Shown here: one piece after another, positions 44,311-53,560 of the stretch
Layout of the letters: each line of letters opens with the position of its first letter
Numbering within the stretch: position 1 is the stretch's first letter
Assembly (NCBI GenBank): GCA_947624415.1
Contig: CANQKH010000003.1
Span: 1 to 64,000, forward strand
Origin: an uncultured Clostridia bacterium
Lineage (GTDB): Bacteria; Bacillota; Clostridia; Christensenellales; UBA1242
Direction: 5' to 3'
Length of the DNA: 64,000 bases
Notes under the pieces: generated by a model
What the model was told of the DNA's origin: nothing
Database searches by the model: none
What the model saw: the letters and a program-made list of their open reading frames with translations, nothing else
Program-made: the position numbers and the translations under genes

Positions 44311-44865
44311 ATGAAAAAACCAGTTTATATTAGATGTCCAAGATGTGAATTAAATTATATTCAAAAAAAGGATAAATACTGCTCAGTATGTAAGGCAGAA
44401 ATGGAGGCAAAGAGGGATGATGTCGATGATATGGATCTTGAACTTTGCCCAATATGTAAAACAAATTATATTCAACCCGATGAAATCATGTGCGCAAGTT
44501 GCTTAAAGGAACACAGATCAGATGATGATGTAGAGTTAAACAATGATTGGGAAGACTACATGGTCAGAGATGATGAGGATGACAATATGTCAATGTATGA
44601 TGAAATGGGAGAAATGGCTTCTGTTGATGATTTGACAAAAGCAGATTATGATGACGATCTTGACACTGAAATCTCATTTGAAGATGACGATGACATACAG
44701 TTTGACGAGGAGGAATTTGACGAAGACAACAACGAGGAAAATGAAGAAGACTTTGATGAAGAGGACGACATTGACGATGACGATTTTGATGATTTAGACG
44801 ATGATGACCTCGATGATGATGACGACGATGACGATGATGACGATTTTGACGATGACGATGAGTAA
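44311..44865 (+). CDS. Zinc-ribbon protein with long acidic tail
   Basis: Residues 1-70 contain two similar zinc-ribbon modules, each with CPxC...NYIQ then CxxC (CPRCELNYIQ with YCSVC; CPICKTNYIQ with CASC). Residues about 72-184 are almost only Asp and Glu with few hydrophobics, the last 45 nearly pure acid. Such polyanionic tails mimic nucleic acid, as in the delta subunit of RNA polymerase, but the zinc modules do not match RpoE. A role with RNA polymerase, ribosomes or basic proteins is a guess. RBS AAAGGAG; strong terminator after. Confidence 0.75.
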   Translation: MKKPVYIRCPRCELNYIQKKDKYCSVCKAEMEAKRDDVDDMDLELCPICKTNYIQPDEIMCASCLKEHRSDDDVELNNDWEDYMVRDDEDDNMSMYDEMGEMASVDDLTKADYDDDLDTEISFEDDDDIQFDEEEFDEDNNEENEEDFDEEDDIDDDDFDDLDDDDLDDDDDDDDDDDFDDDDE

Positions 44866-44879
44866 AATGAAATGAAATT

Positions 44880-44914
44880 AAAACCTTTTGTGAAAACCAC
44901 AGAAGGTTTTTTTT
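44880..44914 (+). terminator. Terminator of the acidic zinc-ribbon gene
   Basis: AAAACCTTTTGTG pairs with CACAGAAGGTTTT (one G-U), followed by more T. Confidence 0.85.
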
Positions 44915-44916
44915 GT

Positions 44917-44957
44917 TTAGAAATGCAAGAATAACGGCGAGTTTACGAGACGTTTTC
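44917..44957 (-). repeat. Short dispersed repeat, copy B
   Basis: On the minus strand this 41-bp stretch matches copy C (11070-11110) at 33 of 41 bases; copy A (9041-9074) is shorter. It lies between two terminator hairpins in a convergent intergenic gap. Confidence 0.55.
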
Positions 44958-44960
44958 TCA

Positions 44961-44994
44961 TAAAAAATGCTAAGGTGATTTGCCTTAGCATTTT
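44961..44994 (-). terminator. Terminator of the 1111-residue surface protein gene
   Basis: AAAATGCTAAGG (44964-44975) pairs perfectly with CCTTAGCATTTT (44983-44994); the A-run on the left is the U tail on the minus strand. Confidence 0.88.
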
Positions 44995-45005
44995 AAAAAG
45001 TAAAA

Positions 45006-48000
45006 TTATTTTTGTTTATTTTCCTTGGCGGCTTTTTTTCTTGCCTTTTTTTCGTTATCGAATTTATCTTCTTCCTCCATAACAATTTTTCGTTCAACAG
45101 TAAGAAGATAATCGGCAGTCATGCAGAAGTCAATTTTTTCTTGTAAAATAGTGATTTTTTCATCAATTCTACTAATATCATTGTTATATTGTTTGAAAGC
45201 CTTTTCGACTTCTCTTGACAATTTGCCGTTTGCGTTTTCTCTTTTCTCTTTAACAAATTCTTTATGTTGTTCTTCGAGTTCAAGTCTGTTTTGTGCTAGA
45301 ACTTGTTTTGCTTTTTGAAGAGATTTTACTTCTTCATCACGTCTATCTTGTGCTTGTTTTATAATAATGTCATGATTTAAACTAAGTTTTCTGTCATAGG
45401 CTTCATTCTTAATTTTTTCTATTTTCTTAATTTTTATTTTTCTCAAGATAAGTCCTACAATTGCAATAATAAGAGCAACGCCCATAATTATTGAAGGGAT
45501 TAAAAGCCATCTGTTATCAACACCATTTGAATCTGTAGTGTTATCTTCTGTATCATCTGGTTCTTCAGGTTCTGTTTCTTCTGATTTAGAGGAGGTGAAC
45601 ACTGTTTTTCCAAATGATTCGCTATAATTTGTTTTTGCTGTGTTATATTCATTTTCTGTAGAAGATTCAAATTTTAGGTTGGAAATCAGAGCAACTCCCA
45701 AGGTTTGTTCACAATCTGAAACAAGCGAGAAGGTGAGTGCGGAAGTTGAAGAGGTTGAACTATTTAAAAAGATTGTATATTTTTTAAGTTCTCTTGTTCC
45801 AACTAATTGAGTAATTTCTTTAAAGCCATCTAAATTCACTTTAACACCATAAGCACACTCATGATCTTTATCTTTGCTTGCATTTGAAGATGCTTCTTCA
45901 CTAAATATAGTTGCAAGGTCAAAAGTTAATTTGTAGTAAGAGCCTTCTGCCAATGTAAATTTATATTTTGATGCAAGAGAGGAGGTTGAAGGTGTAAGGT
46001 TTTTAAGAACTAATAAATTGTTGTCATTTTCAATTCCAAACTCGTTATTTTTCCCACTTACAATGCCACCTTCATTAAGAGATGCTTCTGCCGAACTGCC
46101 GTCAAAGGTTTCAACAGCAGGGGTAAATTGGAAGGAAGGAGCAGGAGATATAGTTCCTTCGATTTCACCTTCAAGGTTAAGAAGGAAGTTTGTCAAGTCT
46201 GCTTTATTTTCTTTAAGCAAGAAAGTTGCTTCTGTCATATCAGATTGTTGTTCAAACTCGAAATTATCAAGATAAACAATTCCACCGACTTTATTGTCTT
46301 CTTCGCCCAGATTTATTTTAATAGTTATAGTGTGAGATATTGTTTCTGCGGTATGGAAGTAGATTTCAAAGTTTGTAAACAAATCATCACTTTCCACATC
46401 ACTTTTTGAGAATAAAACAATTCCATTATCGTCAATAACTTCAACTTTAATGCTTGAATTAAAGTTGAAATAATCTTGGGTATAAAAATCAAATGAGAGT
46501 TTATAGAATGAATTTTCAGATAGAGAATAGGTGCTAGATTGAATAGATTGGAAACTTTTTTGCTTATTAAACATCATGTAAACATTATTAGGTGTTTTTT
46601 GATTGCTGTTAGGGTTGATTCCTGCCCAATCGTAAACGTCTTTACTATAAAGTTTGTTATATTCTTCGTTGGTAGACAGGTAAATAATTCCCGATTCGTT
46701 ATATTTTTCTTCACCTTTTGAAACAGTCCAATTTGTGGCGGTAAGAGGATATTTATTTTCAGTATTTTGAGCATTGTTAAACAGACCGTTATTAGTTGAA
46801 GAGTTTTCGAGTTCTTCATATTTAAGTTCCAATTTATTTGCAGAGCCAGCATTTTCAAAATCATTATACTTTGCGTATTCAACTTTTATATTATCAACAA
46901 CAGCAAGTCCTTTTGTTTGAGTGTTTTCATCGCCAAGCCAAAATTCAATATTGATTGATGAGTTGTAGAGAGCATGACCTTTAACGAAAAACTCAACAGT
47001 TTGATAATCATTTGTCCATGCGTTGGTGGCTGAGGAGGTAATTCCAGAGGTTTTATTAGAGAGTAGGGTATAGAAATTATCTTCGTTGTCCTGTTCTTTG
47101 TTTATTTGTTCATAGGAGTAAATTTTTTCATTTTCGCTTACTTTAATATAAAAAGAGCCATTTTCAATTCCTGTAACTTTAAGATTAACGCTTATTTTAT
47201 ATATATCATGAGCATTAATATCAATGTCTTGAGATTTAACTCCTATAAAACCATTATAATCGTTGTTACCAGCCCATAAAACAAGTGCATTATTGTTATC
47301 TTTTGAGTAGTCATCGCCAACGAATTCATAACCAGTTTTGTTTTTCCATTCAGTTTGGCCACTTCTATCACGAACATTCATTATTTGAGCATTTGCGTTA
47401 TGGCGTCCATTTTCAACTATTTGCCACTTGTTGCCGAGGGCATCGCTAGTAAGTGCATCTTCAAAATCAAGGTTCATTTCATCACTGCCTTCCACTAAAT
47501 CATAAGAAGGTAAAAGGTGATTGACAAGAAATACAGTTTCATTACCCATTGAAAGGTAGTTGTCTTTTCCCTCATAATTAAAGTTATTCAAAGTTTCATA
47601 GAAAAGGTTTTGTGAATATCTTGTCGTTACAAAGTGGTCGAAAAATACAGCACCTTGACTTGCTTCACCATTTGTTCCAAGATAAAGGTCAAGAGTAACA
47701 GTTTGGGAATTGTTTCCTGTTGCTACAAAGAAATAGTATTCTTTCCAACCTTTAGTGGTTATTCTTTCAATACCAAGATTAAGAGGTTGTTCGTCGTCAT
47801 CAGTGATGCCAGAGAGATAAACGGAGGCAAAAACGTCGGCAGCATCATCACTATGAGCCATAGTTTTTACTGCAACAGAGAAAGAATAGAAAGAGTTTTT
47901 TTCAAGATTGATTGTCGAAGAGCGATATCCCTTATAAGCCATCAAAGAATCATCGGCATTAGCGGAATTTTTTGCATTAATCATCATAATTCTGTCATCA

Positions 48001-48341
48001 TTTTTATAAAAAGCTTCAGGGTTGCGAGGAAGAAAGTATGAATCCTCAACATCTTCGAGATCGACATTGTCTACACTAATAAGCATACCTCTTGCTTTGC
48101 TTTCAGTTTCGATTGCATTCCAGCCCGACAAACTATTTCCGGAAACAGATGAAGAGCCACCTTGTGTAAAATCTGAGTTTGTTACGCTTATAATTTCAGA
48201 ATGATAACCGCTTGTTTCTGTAAGAGCGGAAGCATTGCTATTTTTATAGATGCACAATCCGCCAAAAAGAGAAAATGGGAACATGAACATTGCACACATT
48301 TTCAAAGCGAAATTTTTTCTTTTCTTGTAATTTTTAATCAT
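45006..48341 (-). CDS. Giant surface protein with cytoplasmic coiled-coil tail
   Basis: 1111 residues. A signal peptide (1-38, cleavage near NASA) is followed by about 900 extracellular residues. These hold three or four similar beta-sandwich modules resembling family 4/9/22 carbohydrate-binding modules (repeated pattern FYSFSVAVKT... / YKLSFDFYTQD... ending VYLDNFEFE-like). A Glu/Thr/Asp-rich linker (about 915-940) leads to a transmembrane helix (945-966). The last 145 residues are a strongly charged cytoplasmic coiled coil with a KKARKKAAKENKQK end. Surface binding linked to an intracellular scaffold is plausible. No catalytic domain is evident. Start after AGGTGG. Confidence 0.8.
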   Translation of the reverse strand: MIKNYKKRKNFALKMCAMFMFPFSLFGGLCIYKNSNASALTETSGYHSEIISVTNSDFTQGGSSSVSGNSLSGWNAIETESKARGMLISVDNVDLEDVEDSYFLPRNPEAFYKNDDRIMMINAKNSANADDSLMAYKGYRSSTINLEKNSFYSFSVAVKTMAHSDDAADVFASVYLSGITDDDEQPLNLGIERITTKGWKEYYFFVATGNNSQTVTLDLYLGTNGEASQGAVFFDHFVTTRYSQNLFYETLNNFNYEGKDNYLSMGNETVFLVNHLLPSYDLVEGSDEMNLDFEDALTSDALGNKWQIVENGRHNANAQIMNVRDRSGQTEWKNKTGYEFVGDDYSKDNNNALVLWAGNNDYNGFIGVKSQDIDINAHDIYKISVNLKVTGIENGSFYIKVSENEKIYSYEQINKEQDNEDNFYTLLSNKTSGITSSATNAWTNDYQTVEFFVKGHALYNSSINIEFWLGDENTQTKGLAVVDNIKVEYAKYNDFENAGSANKLELKYEELENSSTNNGLFNNAQNTENKYPLTATNWTVSKGEEKYNESGIIYLSTNEEYNKLYSKDVYDWAGINPNSNQKTPNNVYMMFNKQKSFQSIQSSTYSLSENSFYKLSFDFYTQDYFNFNSSIKVEVIDDNGIVLFSKSDVESDDLFTNFEIYFHTAETISHTITIKINLGEEDNKVGGIVYLDNFEFEQQSDMTEATFLLKENKADLTNFLLNLEGEIEGTISPAPSFQFTPAVETFDGSSAEASLNEGGIVSGKNNEFGIENDNNLLVLKNLTPSTSSLASKYKFTLAEGSYYKLTFDLATIFSEEASSNASKDKDHECAYGVKVNLDGFKEITQLVGTRELKKYTIFLNSSTSSTSALTFSLVSDCEQTLGVALISNLKFESSTENEYNTAKTNYSESFGKTVFTSSKSEETEPEEPDDTEDNTTDSNGVDNRWLLIPSIIMGVALIIAIVGLILRKIKIKKIEKIKNEAYDRKLSLNHDIIIKQAQDRRDEEVKSLQKAKQVLAQNRLELEEQHKEFVKEKRENANGKLSREVEKAFKQYNNDISRIDEKITILQEKIDFCMTADYLLTVERKIVMEEEDKFDNEKKARKKAAKENKQK

Positions 48342-48364
48342 AGTCCACCTTTTTATACCCTAGT

Positions 48365-48393
48365 AGTATACAACATTTCTCAAAAACAATCAA
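48365..48393 (-). promoter_or_regulatory. Promoter of the giant surface protein gene
   Basis: On the minus strand: TTGATT (48393-48388), 17 bp, TATACT (48370-48365). Confidence 0.75.
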
Positions 48394-48518
48394 ATAAATT
48401 TTGAATATTTATTTATAATATTTATATATTTATTGAGTTCGAGAGCAAAGTAGGGCAAAATTAACCTAAAAGTAAAACTTGCAGTGTCATAAATAAAGTG
48501 CAACAAAGGGGAGGAAAT

Positions 48519-48944
48519 ATGATTGAGGCAACAAAGAAAGACATAAATCAACAAAAAAAGACAAATAGGTCAAAGGTAAAAACAGGGCAGACAAGGAAGA
48601 AATTAGCCTTAATTGGAAGTGGGGCTATAATAGGATTTTTAAATGGTTTTTTTGGTGGCGGAGGGGGTATGGTTTGCGTTCCAATTTTGCAGAAGGTGTT
48701 AAAGTTGGATGCGAAACATTCTCATGCCACTGCAATACTAGTAATATTCCCATTAAGTGTTATATCTTCATGTATTTATATTTTTAATGGATTTATAGAT
48801 TCTTTTCCGCTATTAACAGTTGGGCTTGGGGTCGTAGTTGGAGGCATAATAGGTGCATTTGCTTTAAAATTTTTACCTCCCAAAGTGGTGCGATTAATAT
48901 TTGCGATAATTATGTTTTTAGGGGGAATAAAATTAATTATATGA
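48519..48944 (+). CDS. TauE/SafE-family permease, N-terminal half
   Basis: A 141-residue protein with a basic N-terminal tail of about 35 residues and four transmembrane helices. It carries the glycine-rich family motif GFLNGFFGGGGGMVCVPIL. It is half the size of normal TauE/SafE (sulfite/organosulfonate or other anion exporters, about 250 residues). The next gene encodes the other half and overlaps by four bases. The start is at 48519 after GGGGAGG rather than the GTG at 48498. Confidence 0.82.
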   Translation: MIEATKKDINQQKKTNRSKVKTGQTRKKLALIGSGAIIGFLNGFFGGGGGMVCVPILQKVLKLDAKHSHATAILVIFPLSVISSCIYIFNGFIDSFPLLTVGLGVVVGGIIGAFALKFLPPKVVRLIFAIIMFLGGIKLII

Positions 48945-49318
48945 GCATTTATTTAACGATTTTCTTAAATATTTTTTTCGGGCTTATTTCGGGGGTTTTT
49001 GGAGGTCTTGGAATGGGTGGCGGAACTATTTTAATACCTCTTTTAACAATATTTTTAGGAATGGAACAAAAGTTATGTCAAGGCATAAATTTAATATCAT
49101 TTTTGGTTATGGCATTATTTTCACTAATAATTCATTATAAAAATGGATTTATTGTAACAAAAGGCGTTATTTTTATTGAGATTGGAGGGGTAATATTTTC
49201 TATTATTGGAGCACTACTTGCAAGTATAAGTCCAACATATATTTTAAGGAAGGCCTTTGGTATATTCCTTTGTGTTTTGGCAATAATTCAATCAATTAAT
49301 ATACTTAGAAATAAATAA
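48941..49318 (+). CDS. TauE/SafE-family permease, C-terminal half
   Basis: A 125-residue, four-helix protein with its own copy of the family motif: GLISGVFGGLGMGGGTILIPLL. Because both halves carry the motif, they look like the two internal repeats of TauE/SafE encoded separately rather than one gene broken by a frameshift. ATGA overlap suggests coupled translation and a heterodimer. Confidence 0.82.
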   Translation: MSIYLTIFLNIFFGLISGVFGGLGMGGGTILIPLLTIFLGMEQKLCQGINLISFLVMALFSLIIHYKNGFIVTKGVIFIEIGGVIFSIIGALLASISPTYILRKAFGIFLCVLAIIQSINILRNK

Positions 49319-49389
49319 ATATATTAAAATTGTAAAATTAGTTTACTTTATAGAAAAAATATGTTAAAATTACCTCAACGGAGGATAAA

Positions 49390-49560
49390 ATGGTAGATAA
49401 AAGCAAATGTATAGGTTGCGGAACGTGCGTGGCGATATGTCCGGTAGGGGCAATAAGTTTTGATAAAGACGGAAAAGCAGTAATTGATAAAAAGAAATGT
49501 ATTCACTGTGGTGCTTGCCAGGCAAGTTGTCCAGTGGAAGCCATAAAATTGGATAAATAG
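49390..49560 (+). CDS. 2[4Fe-4S] ferredoxin
   Basis: A 56-residue bacterial-type ferredoxin with two CxxCxxCxxxCP motifs (CIGCGTCVAICPVGAI and CIHCGACQASCPVEAI). The start follows GGAGG. A small electron carrier, typical of anaerobic Clostridia. It ends eight bases before the Ppx-like gene, so it is probably co-transcribed. Confidence 0.93.
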   Translation: MVDKSKCIGCGTCVAICPVGAISFDKDGKAVIDKKKCIHCGACQASCPVEAIKLDK

Positions 49561-49568
49561 AGGTAAAA

Positions 49569-51053
49569 ATGGAAAAAGTAGCGGTTATAGAATTAAATGA
49601 AAAAGCGTTAAAGTTGTCAATTTATAAAGTTAGCGGAGCGAGACATAGACTAGCAATTTCTCAATCCCAACCACTTAACACAGGGGTAGAAATATATAGG
49701 GATGAACTGCTCAGCCCTCAAACAAAGACAAGGATACTAGAGATTCTCAAAGTTTACAGAAGAATGATTGAGAGTTTTGGGGTGGAAAGGATATTTGCTG
49801 TTTCATCAAATATAATAGCCAGGGCAAGGAATTACAGAGGTTTTATAGATGAAATTTACAATAACACTGGAATAAATTTTGTTATACTTTCAGACGACGA
49901 ATATATTAAATATCTTTTCAATTCTGTAGTGAATTCAATTGACAATGCAAAAGGTGTTTACATTTATGTAGGGGCTTTTTCAAGTTATATTGTTCGTTAT
50001 AACAGAAGGGCAATACTAAATAGTTTTGTTCTTCCTTTTGGAACATTCAATATAAAAGAATTAGGAGAGAATCTTGATGATTTATCACGTCTAGTTCAAA
50101 AGAAGATAAATTTAAATGAGGTGTTTGGCGAGGAAGAGGAAGTCAGCAAATTTGTAGGTGTTGGGAATATATTTTTGGCAATGGGACAAATTGCAAGAAA
50201 AATAGAAAGATACCCACTGAATGTTGAGAACAACTATTTAATTTCAGCACAAACAATAGATAAAACTTTTAAGTTTATTGGAGACCTTGAACTTGATAAG
50301 ATAAGAAAAATCAAGGGTGTTGATTATGAGGATGCGGATAAGCTTGCATTTGGGTTTGCAATAATAAAGGGTATAGTGGACGCATTAAGTGTTCAGGAAC
50401 TTGCTATTTCAACGGCAGATTTAAAAGATGGTGTTCTTGGTGTAAATGTAACATCACTAGCCCAAGAAAGGTTTAACGACTTATTATCAAATTCTCTTGA
50501 CAATTATCAAGAATTTTCAAAAGATGAGTTTTCAATCAATCAAAACGTTCATGATTTAGCATTGATTTTATTTAAGCAATTAAAGGTTATACACAAATTG
50601 CCAAGATTTTATGTAAAACCATTAAGAATAGCATCGTTTATGTATGATAGTGGAAAGGTTATAAATGAATCCAACTATTCAAGATATGGTTTTGACATGA
50701 TTGTTTATTCATCAATAAAGGGGGCAACGCATAGAGAACTATTAATTGCAGGTTTTATATGTATGTGTCAAAATTTAGATGATTTTTCATTGAATGAATG
50801 GATAAAATATAAGGATATACTCACTGATGAAGACCTTGACGCAGTAAGGAAGTTGGGAGTTATAGTAAAACTCGCAGTAAACTTAAATGCATCTAGAAAT
50901 GGTGTAATAAAAGATATAGCTTGTGATATACTTGGTGATTCAATGATTATGAAGACGGTTGCAAGTGGAGATGCAAGTTTTGAGATACTTGAAGGGATGA
51001 ACGTTGCCCAAGATTACAAAAAGGTATATAAGAAGAGTTTACAGGTAATTTAG
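49569..51053 (+). CDS. Degenerate Ppx/GppA-like protein with HD-like domain
   Basis: The 494-residue layout is that of exopolyphosphatase/pppGpp phosphatase: an ASKHA-type N-terminal pair of lobes (to about 300, ending LKDGVLGV) and a C-terminal HD-like helical domain. Catalytic features are lost. The nucleotide/phosphate loop DLGSNS is VIELNEKALKL, the second glycine loop DIGGGS is YIYVGAFSSY, and the HD pair HDIGK is YDSGK. It may bind but not hydrolyse phosphate compounds, acting as a sensor or scaffold. It is upstream of a protease, an MreB-like protein and MinDE. Confidence 0.75.
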   Translation: MEKVAVIELNEKALKLSIYKVSGARHRLAISQSQPLNTGVEIYRDELLSPQTKTRILEILKVYRRMIESFGVERIFAVSSNIIARARNYRGFIDEIYNNTGINFVILSDDEYIKYLFNSVVNSIDNAKGVYIYVGAFSSYIVRYNRRAILNSFVLPFGTFNIKELGENLDDLSRLVQKKINLNEVFGEEEEVSKFVGVGNIFLAMGQIARKIERYPLNVENNYLISAQTIDKTFKFIGDLELDKIRKIKGVDYEDADKLAFGFAIIKGIVDALSVQELAISTADLKDGVLGVNVTSLAQERFNDLLSNSLDNYQEFSKDEFSINQNVHDLALILFKQLKVIHKLPRFYVKPLRIASFMYDSGKVINESNYSRYGFDMIVYSSIKGATHRELLIAGFICMCQNLDDFSLNEWIKYKDILTDEDLDAVRKLGVIVKLAVNLNASRNGVIKDIACDILGDSMIMKTVASGDASFEILEGMNVAQDYKKVYKKSLQVI

Positions 51054-51095
51054 TATAAAAGGGTAAAAGAAGTCAAAAATTAAATATACCAATTA

Positions 51096-51122
51096 AAAAG
51101 GCGGAGTAAAATCCGCTTTTTA
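51096..51122 (+). terminator. Terminator of the Ppx-like gene
   Basis: AAAGGCGGA pairs with TCCGC-TTTT around GTAAAA, followed by T. It abuts the AAGGAGG of the next gene. Confidence 0.7.
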
Positions 51123-51132
51123 AGGAGGATTA

Positions 51133-52452
51133 ATGAAAAAAAATGTTTCCAAGGTAATTATATCCTTAATTCTTGTGCTTGTTATATCTTTTAGTTTTAC
51201 TTTTTTGATTTTGCCTTTGCTAAAAACAAGAATAACATATTCGGGGACATCTTGCCTTAATGACAGAATAACAAAAAATATGTCATTGACAGAAATTGCC
51301 AACACATATATTGAAAACAATTCCACAGTTGCAATAATTTGTAGCGGTGAATATGGTTCAAGCAGAGAGACGGCGTCATTTTTGGGTAGTGGAGTATGCG
51401 TTGCGTCAAATGGCTATACATTAAAAAATGGAGAGCAGGACTACACGGCAAGCATGGGTAGTTATATTGCGACGAATTATCATGTTATAGACTTAGTTGA
51501 TAAACCAGAATATAAGAATGTTAAAATCACTATAATAAATGAGGACGAAGAGACATTTACTGGGAAAGTATTGTGGTATGATAAGGATTGCGACGTGGCG
51601 ATAGTATACACAGATGAAAATCTCAATTATATAAAAATGAAAGATAAAGTAGTAGATTGCAGCGATGAAGAACATTATAATATTGAAGATGTTTTCATTA
51701 TAGGGACGCCATTAAATTTAACATATTTAAATAGAGTTACCTGCGGCAATATTGCCACAAATCATGGGCAGAACATGACGACAATGGACACAATATATTT
51801 TTCTGGGAACGATAGATTAGAATACACGTTTAACGAGTATTATAGCAGTATATATAAATATAATGTTTTATCAAATATATATGAAAATGTAATAGATGTA
51901 GACGTAAGCATAACTGGTGGCAACTCAGGTGGCGGTTGTTTTGATAAAGAAGGTTATCTTATAGGACTTGCGACATTGGGTATGGACATTGATGCAACCG
52001 GTGGTATTCAAATGAATGGCGTTGTTCCAATTTATCCAATAATGAAAGTGCTTGACAGGATAATTTTAAACTATGAGACAGATGCAAATAAAAAGATATA
52101 CACTTTAAGTTCGACAGGAATAAGTGGGATAGATTATCTCGAGGCAGATTTTTGCAGTTCAATAACGATTAAAGTGGGGAATGAGTATTATTACTTTATA
52201 GATGGTGAATTTTACAATGTAAATTCATATAGCAAAGCATTTTCATTTGACGAAGAAGGTTATTATGTGTTAAAAACAAGCGCGAAATTTGCAAAACTTA
52301 ATAATCATATTATAAAATCATGCACTTACAATGGCGAAAAGATAAGTATTAATAATAGGAATGATTTGCTTTATCTGCTATTGAAGGTGAATGAGGGTGA
52401 AAGTGTAAGATTTGATTTTAATGGTTCAATTGGTGTTACAATAACGTTTTAA
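51133..52452 (+). CDS. Membrane-anchored HtrA-like trypsin-family protease
   Basis: An N-terminal anchor helix (about 8-30) is followed by a chymotrypsin-fold domain with His117 (NYHVID), Asp154 (DCDVAIV) and Ser265 (GGNSGGGCF). The domain has an insertion between Asp and Ser (about 205-255). The C-terminal 120 residues do not form an obvious PDZ domain. HtrA-type proteases degrade or process exported proteins. 439 residues, strong AAGGAGG. Confidence 0.85.
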   Translation: MKKNVSKVIISLILVLVISFSFTFLILPLLKTRITYSGTSCLNDRITKNMSLTEIANTYIENNSTVAIICSGEYGSSRETASFLGSGVCVASNGYTLKNGEQDYTASMGSYIATNYHVIDLVDKPEYKNVKITIINEDEETFTGKVLWYDKDCDVAIVYTDENLNYIKMKDKVVDCSDEEHYNIEDVFIIGTPLNLTYLNRVTCGNIATNHGQNMTTMDTIYFSGNDRLEYTFNEYYSSIYKYNVLSNIYENVIDVDVSITGGNSGGGCFDKEGYLIGLATLGMDIDATGGIQMNGVVPIYPIMKVLDRIILNYETDANKKIYTLSSTGISGIDYLEADFCSSITIKVGNEYYYFIDGEFYNVNSYSKAFSFDEEGYYVLKTSAKFAKLNNHIIKSCTYNGEKISINNRNDLLYLLLKVNEGESVRFDFNGSIGVTITF

Positions 52453-52470
52453 TATTTCAAAGGAGAACAA

Positions 52471-53472
52471 ATGAAAAAAATAAGATATGCCATAGAGGTT
52501 GGCGGAGCATATACAAAAATATATGTAAAGGATGAGGGTTTTGCCCTGTGTGAGCCAACATTAATTTCTGCAGAGCCAACACCTGAGGGATACAAAATAG
52601 TAGGCCTTGGAAAGGCGGCGAAAGATATGCTTGGGAAAACAAATGAAACAGTGGAGGTTTTCAGTCCTATTTCTAATGGCAAGATAGTAAATTACGAATA
52701 CTTAAAAAAATTGTTGGAGTATTTTTTCAGCCAACTTGAATTTAGAAAAAATCAAGATTCCATACTTGTTTTGGTGAATTGTGCTTTAAGCCTTAAAGAT
52801 AAAGATAATTTTATGGCGCTTATGCATGATATAGGATTTAAAGAGGTTTTGTTGATTCCAACAATTATTTGCGGAGCAGTTGGTGCGGGGAAGAATATAA
52901 GTTCAACAAAAACTTATTTAATGGTAAATATTGGCGGAGCAAACACAGATTTTGCGGTAATAAACATGAATTCAATTGTTAAGGGTGCGACACTGGGAAT
53001 AGGCGGAAGAGCAGTTGACGTTGCAATTGCAAACACAATCGCTTATAATCACGGAATATTAGTTGGTCTTGGAATGGCAGAAAAAATAAAGATAGAAGTG
53101 GGAAGTTTGTATAAGAATGACACATTAAATATGGAGATTTCTGGCATTGACACCGAAAGCAAACTTCCACGCTCTTACATAATTTCATCAAATGATTTGT
53201 TGCCAGTATTAGAGCCATTTATTGCCGAAATAATAAGAACAATAGATGTTACAATAACATCGTTGCCTCCAGAGATATCAACAGACATTATAAATAGTGG
53301 CATTATTTTTACAGGTGGAATGAGCAAAATAAATGGACTTGAAAGTTATTTAAGAAAAAATTTAAGATATCCATTTAGAATTGTTGAAGATGGTGAAAAT
53401 GTTGCTATATTAGGTGCTGGGAAACTTCTTGACGATGAAAATTTACTTAAAAAGTTAATTGAAAACATTTAG
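52471..53472 (+). CDS. Divergent MreB-like actin homologue
   Basis: 333 residues with the order of MreB motifs, all modified: phosphate-1 IEVGGAYTKIYVK (MreB has DLGTANT), phosphate-2 NIGGANTDFAVI, and the adenosine loop region SLPPEISTDIINSGIIFTGGMSKINGLESYL, which is very MreB-like. MreB filaments guide wall elongation. The Asp-to-Glu and other changes suggest altered nucleotide use. No mreC or mreD is nearby; minD-minE follow. Confidence 0.78.
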   Translation: MKKIRYAIEVGGAYTKIYVKDEGFALCEPTLISAEPTPEGYKIVGLGKAAKDMLGKTNETVEVFSPISNGKIVNYEYLKKLLEYFFSQLEFRKNQDSILVLVNCALSLKDKDNFMALMHDIGFKEVLLIPTIICGAVGAGKNISSTKTYLMVNIGGANTDFAVINMNSIVKGATLGIGGRAVDVAIANTIAYNHGILVGLGMAEKIKIEVGSLYKNDTLNMEISGIDTESKLPRSYIISSNDLLPVLEPFIAEIIRTIDVTITSLPPEISTDIINSGIIFTGGMSKINGLESYLRKNLRYPFRIVEDGENVAILGAGKLLDDENLLKKLIENI

Positions 53473-53560
53473 TCAAAATAAGACATTTAAGGGAAGAAAT
53501 CGACATTTCTTCCTTTTTGTTATATCTTTTCCTTTGCTAAAATAGAGTTAAGAGGTAAAT

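Noticed and set aside
44646-44900. Serine-rich minus-strand open frame
   Set aside because: It is the complement of the Asp/Glu-coding tail of the zinc-ribbon gene.
48519-49318. Frameshifted pseudogene of one TauE/SafE permease
   Set aside because: Both halves have their own family motif and are joined by a clean ATGA overlap, so two genes fit better than a broken one.
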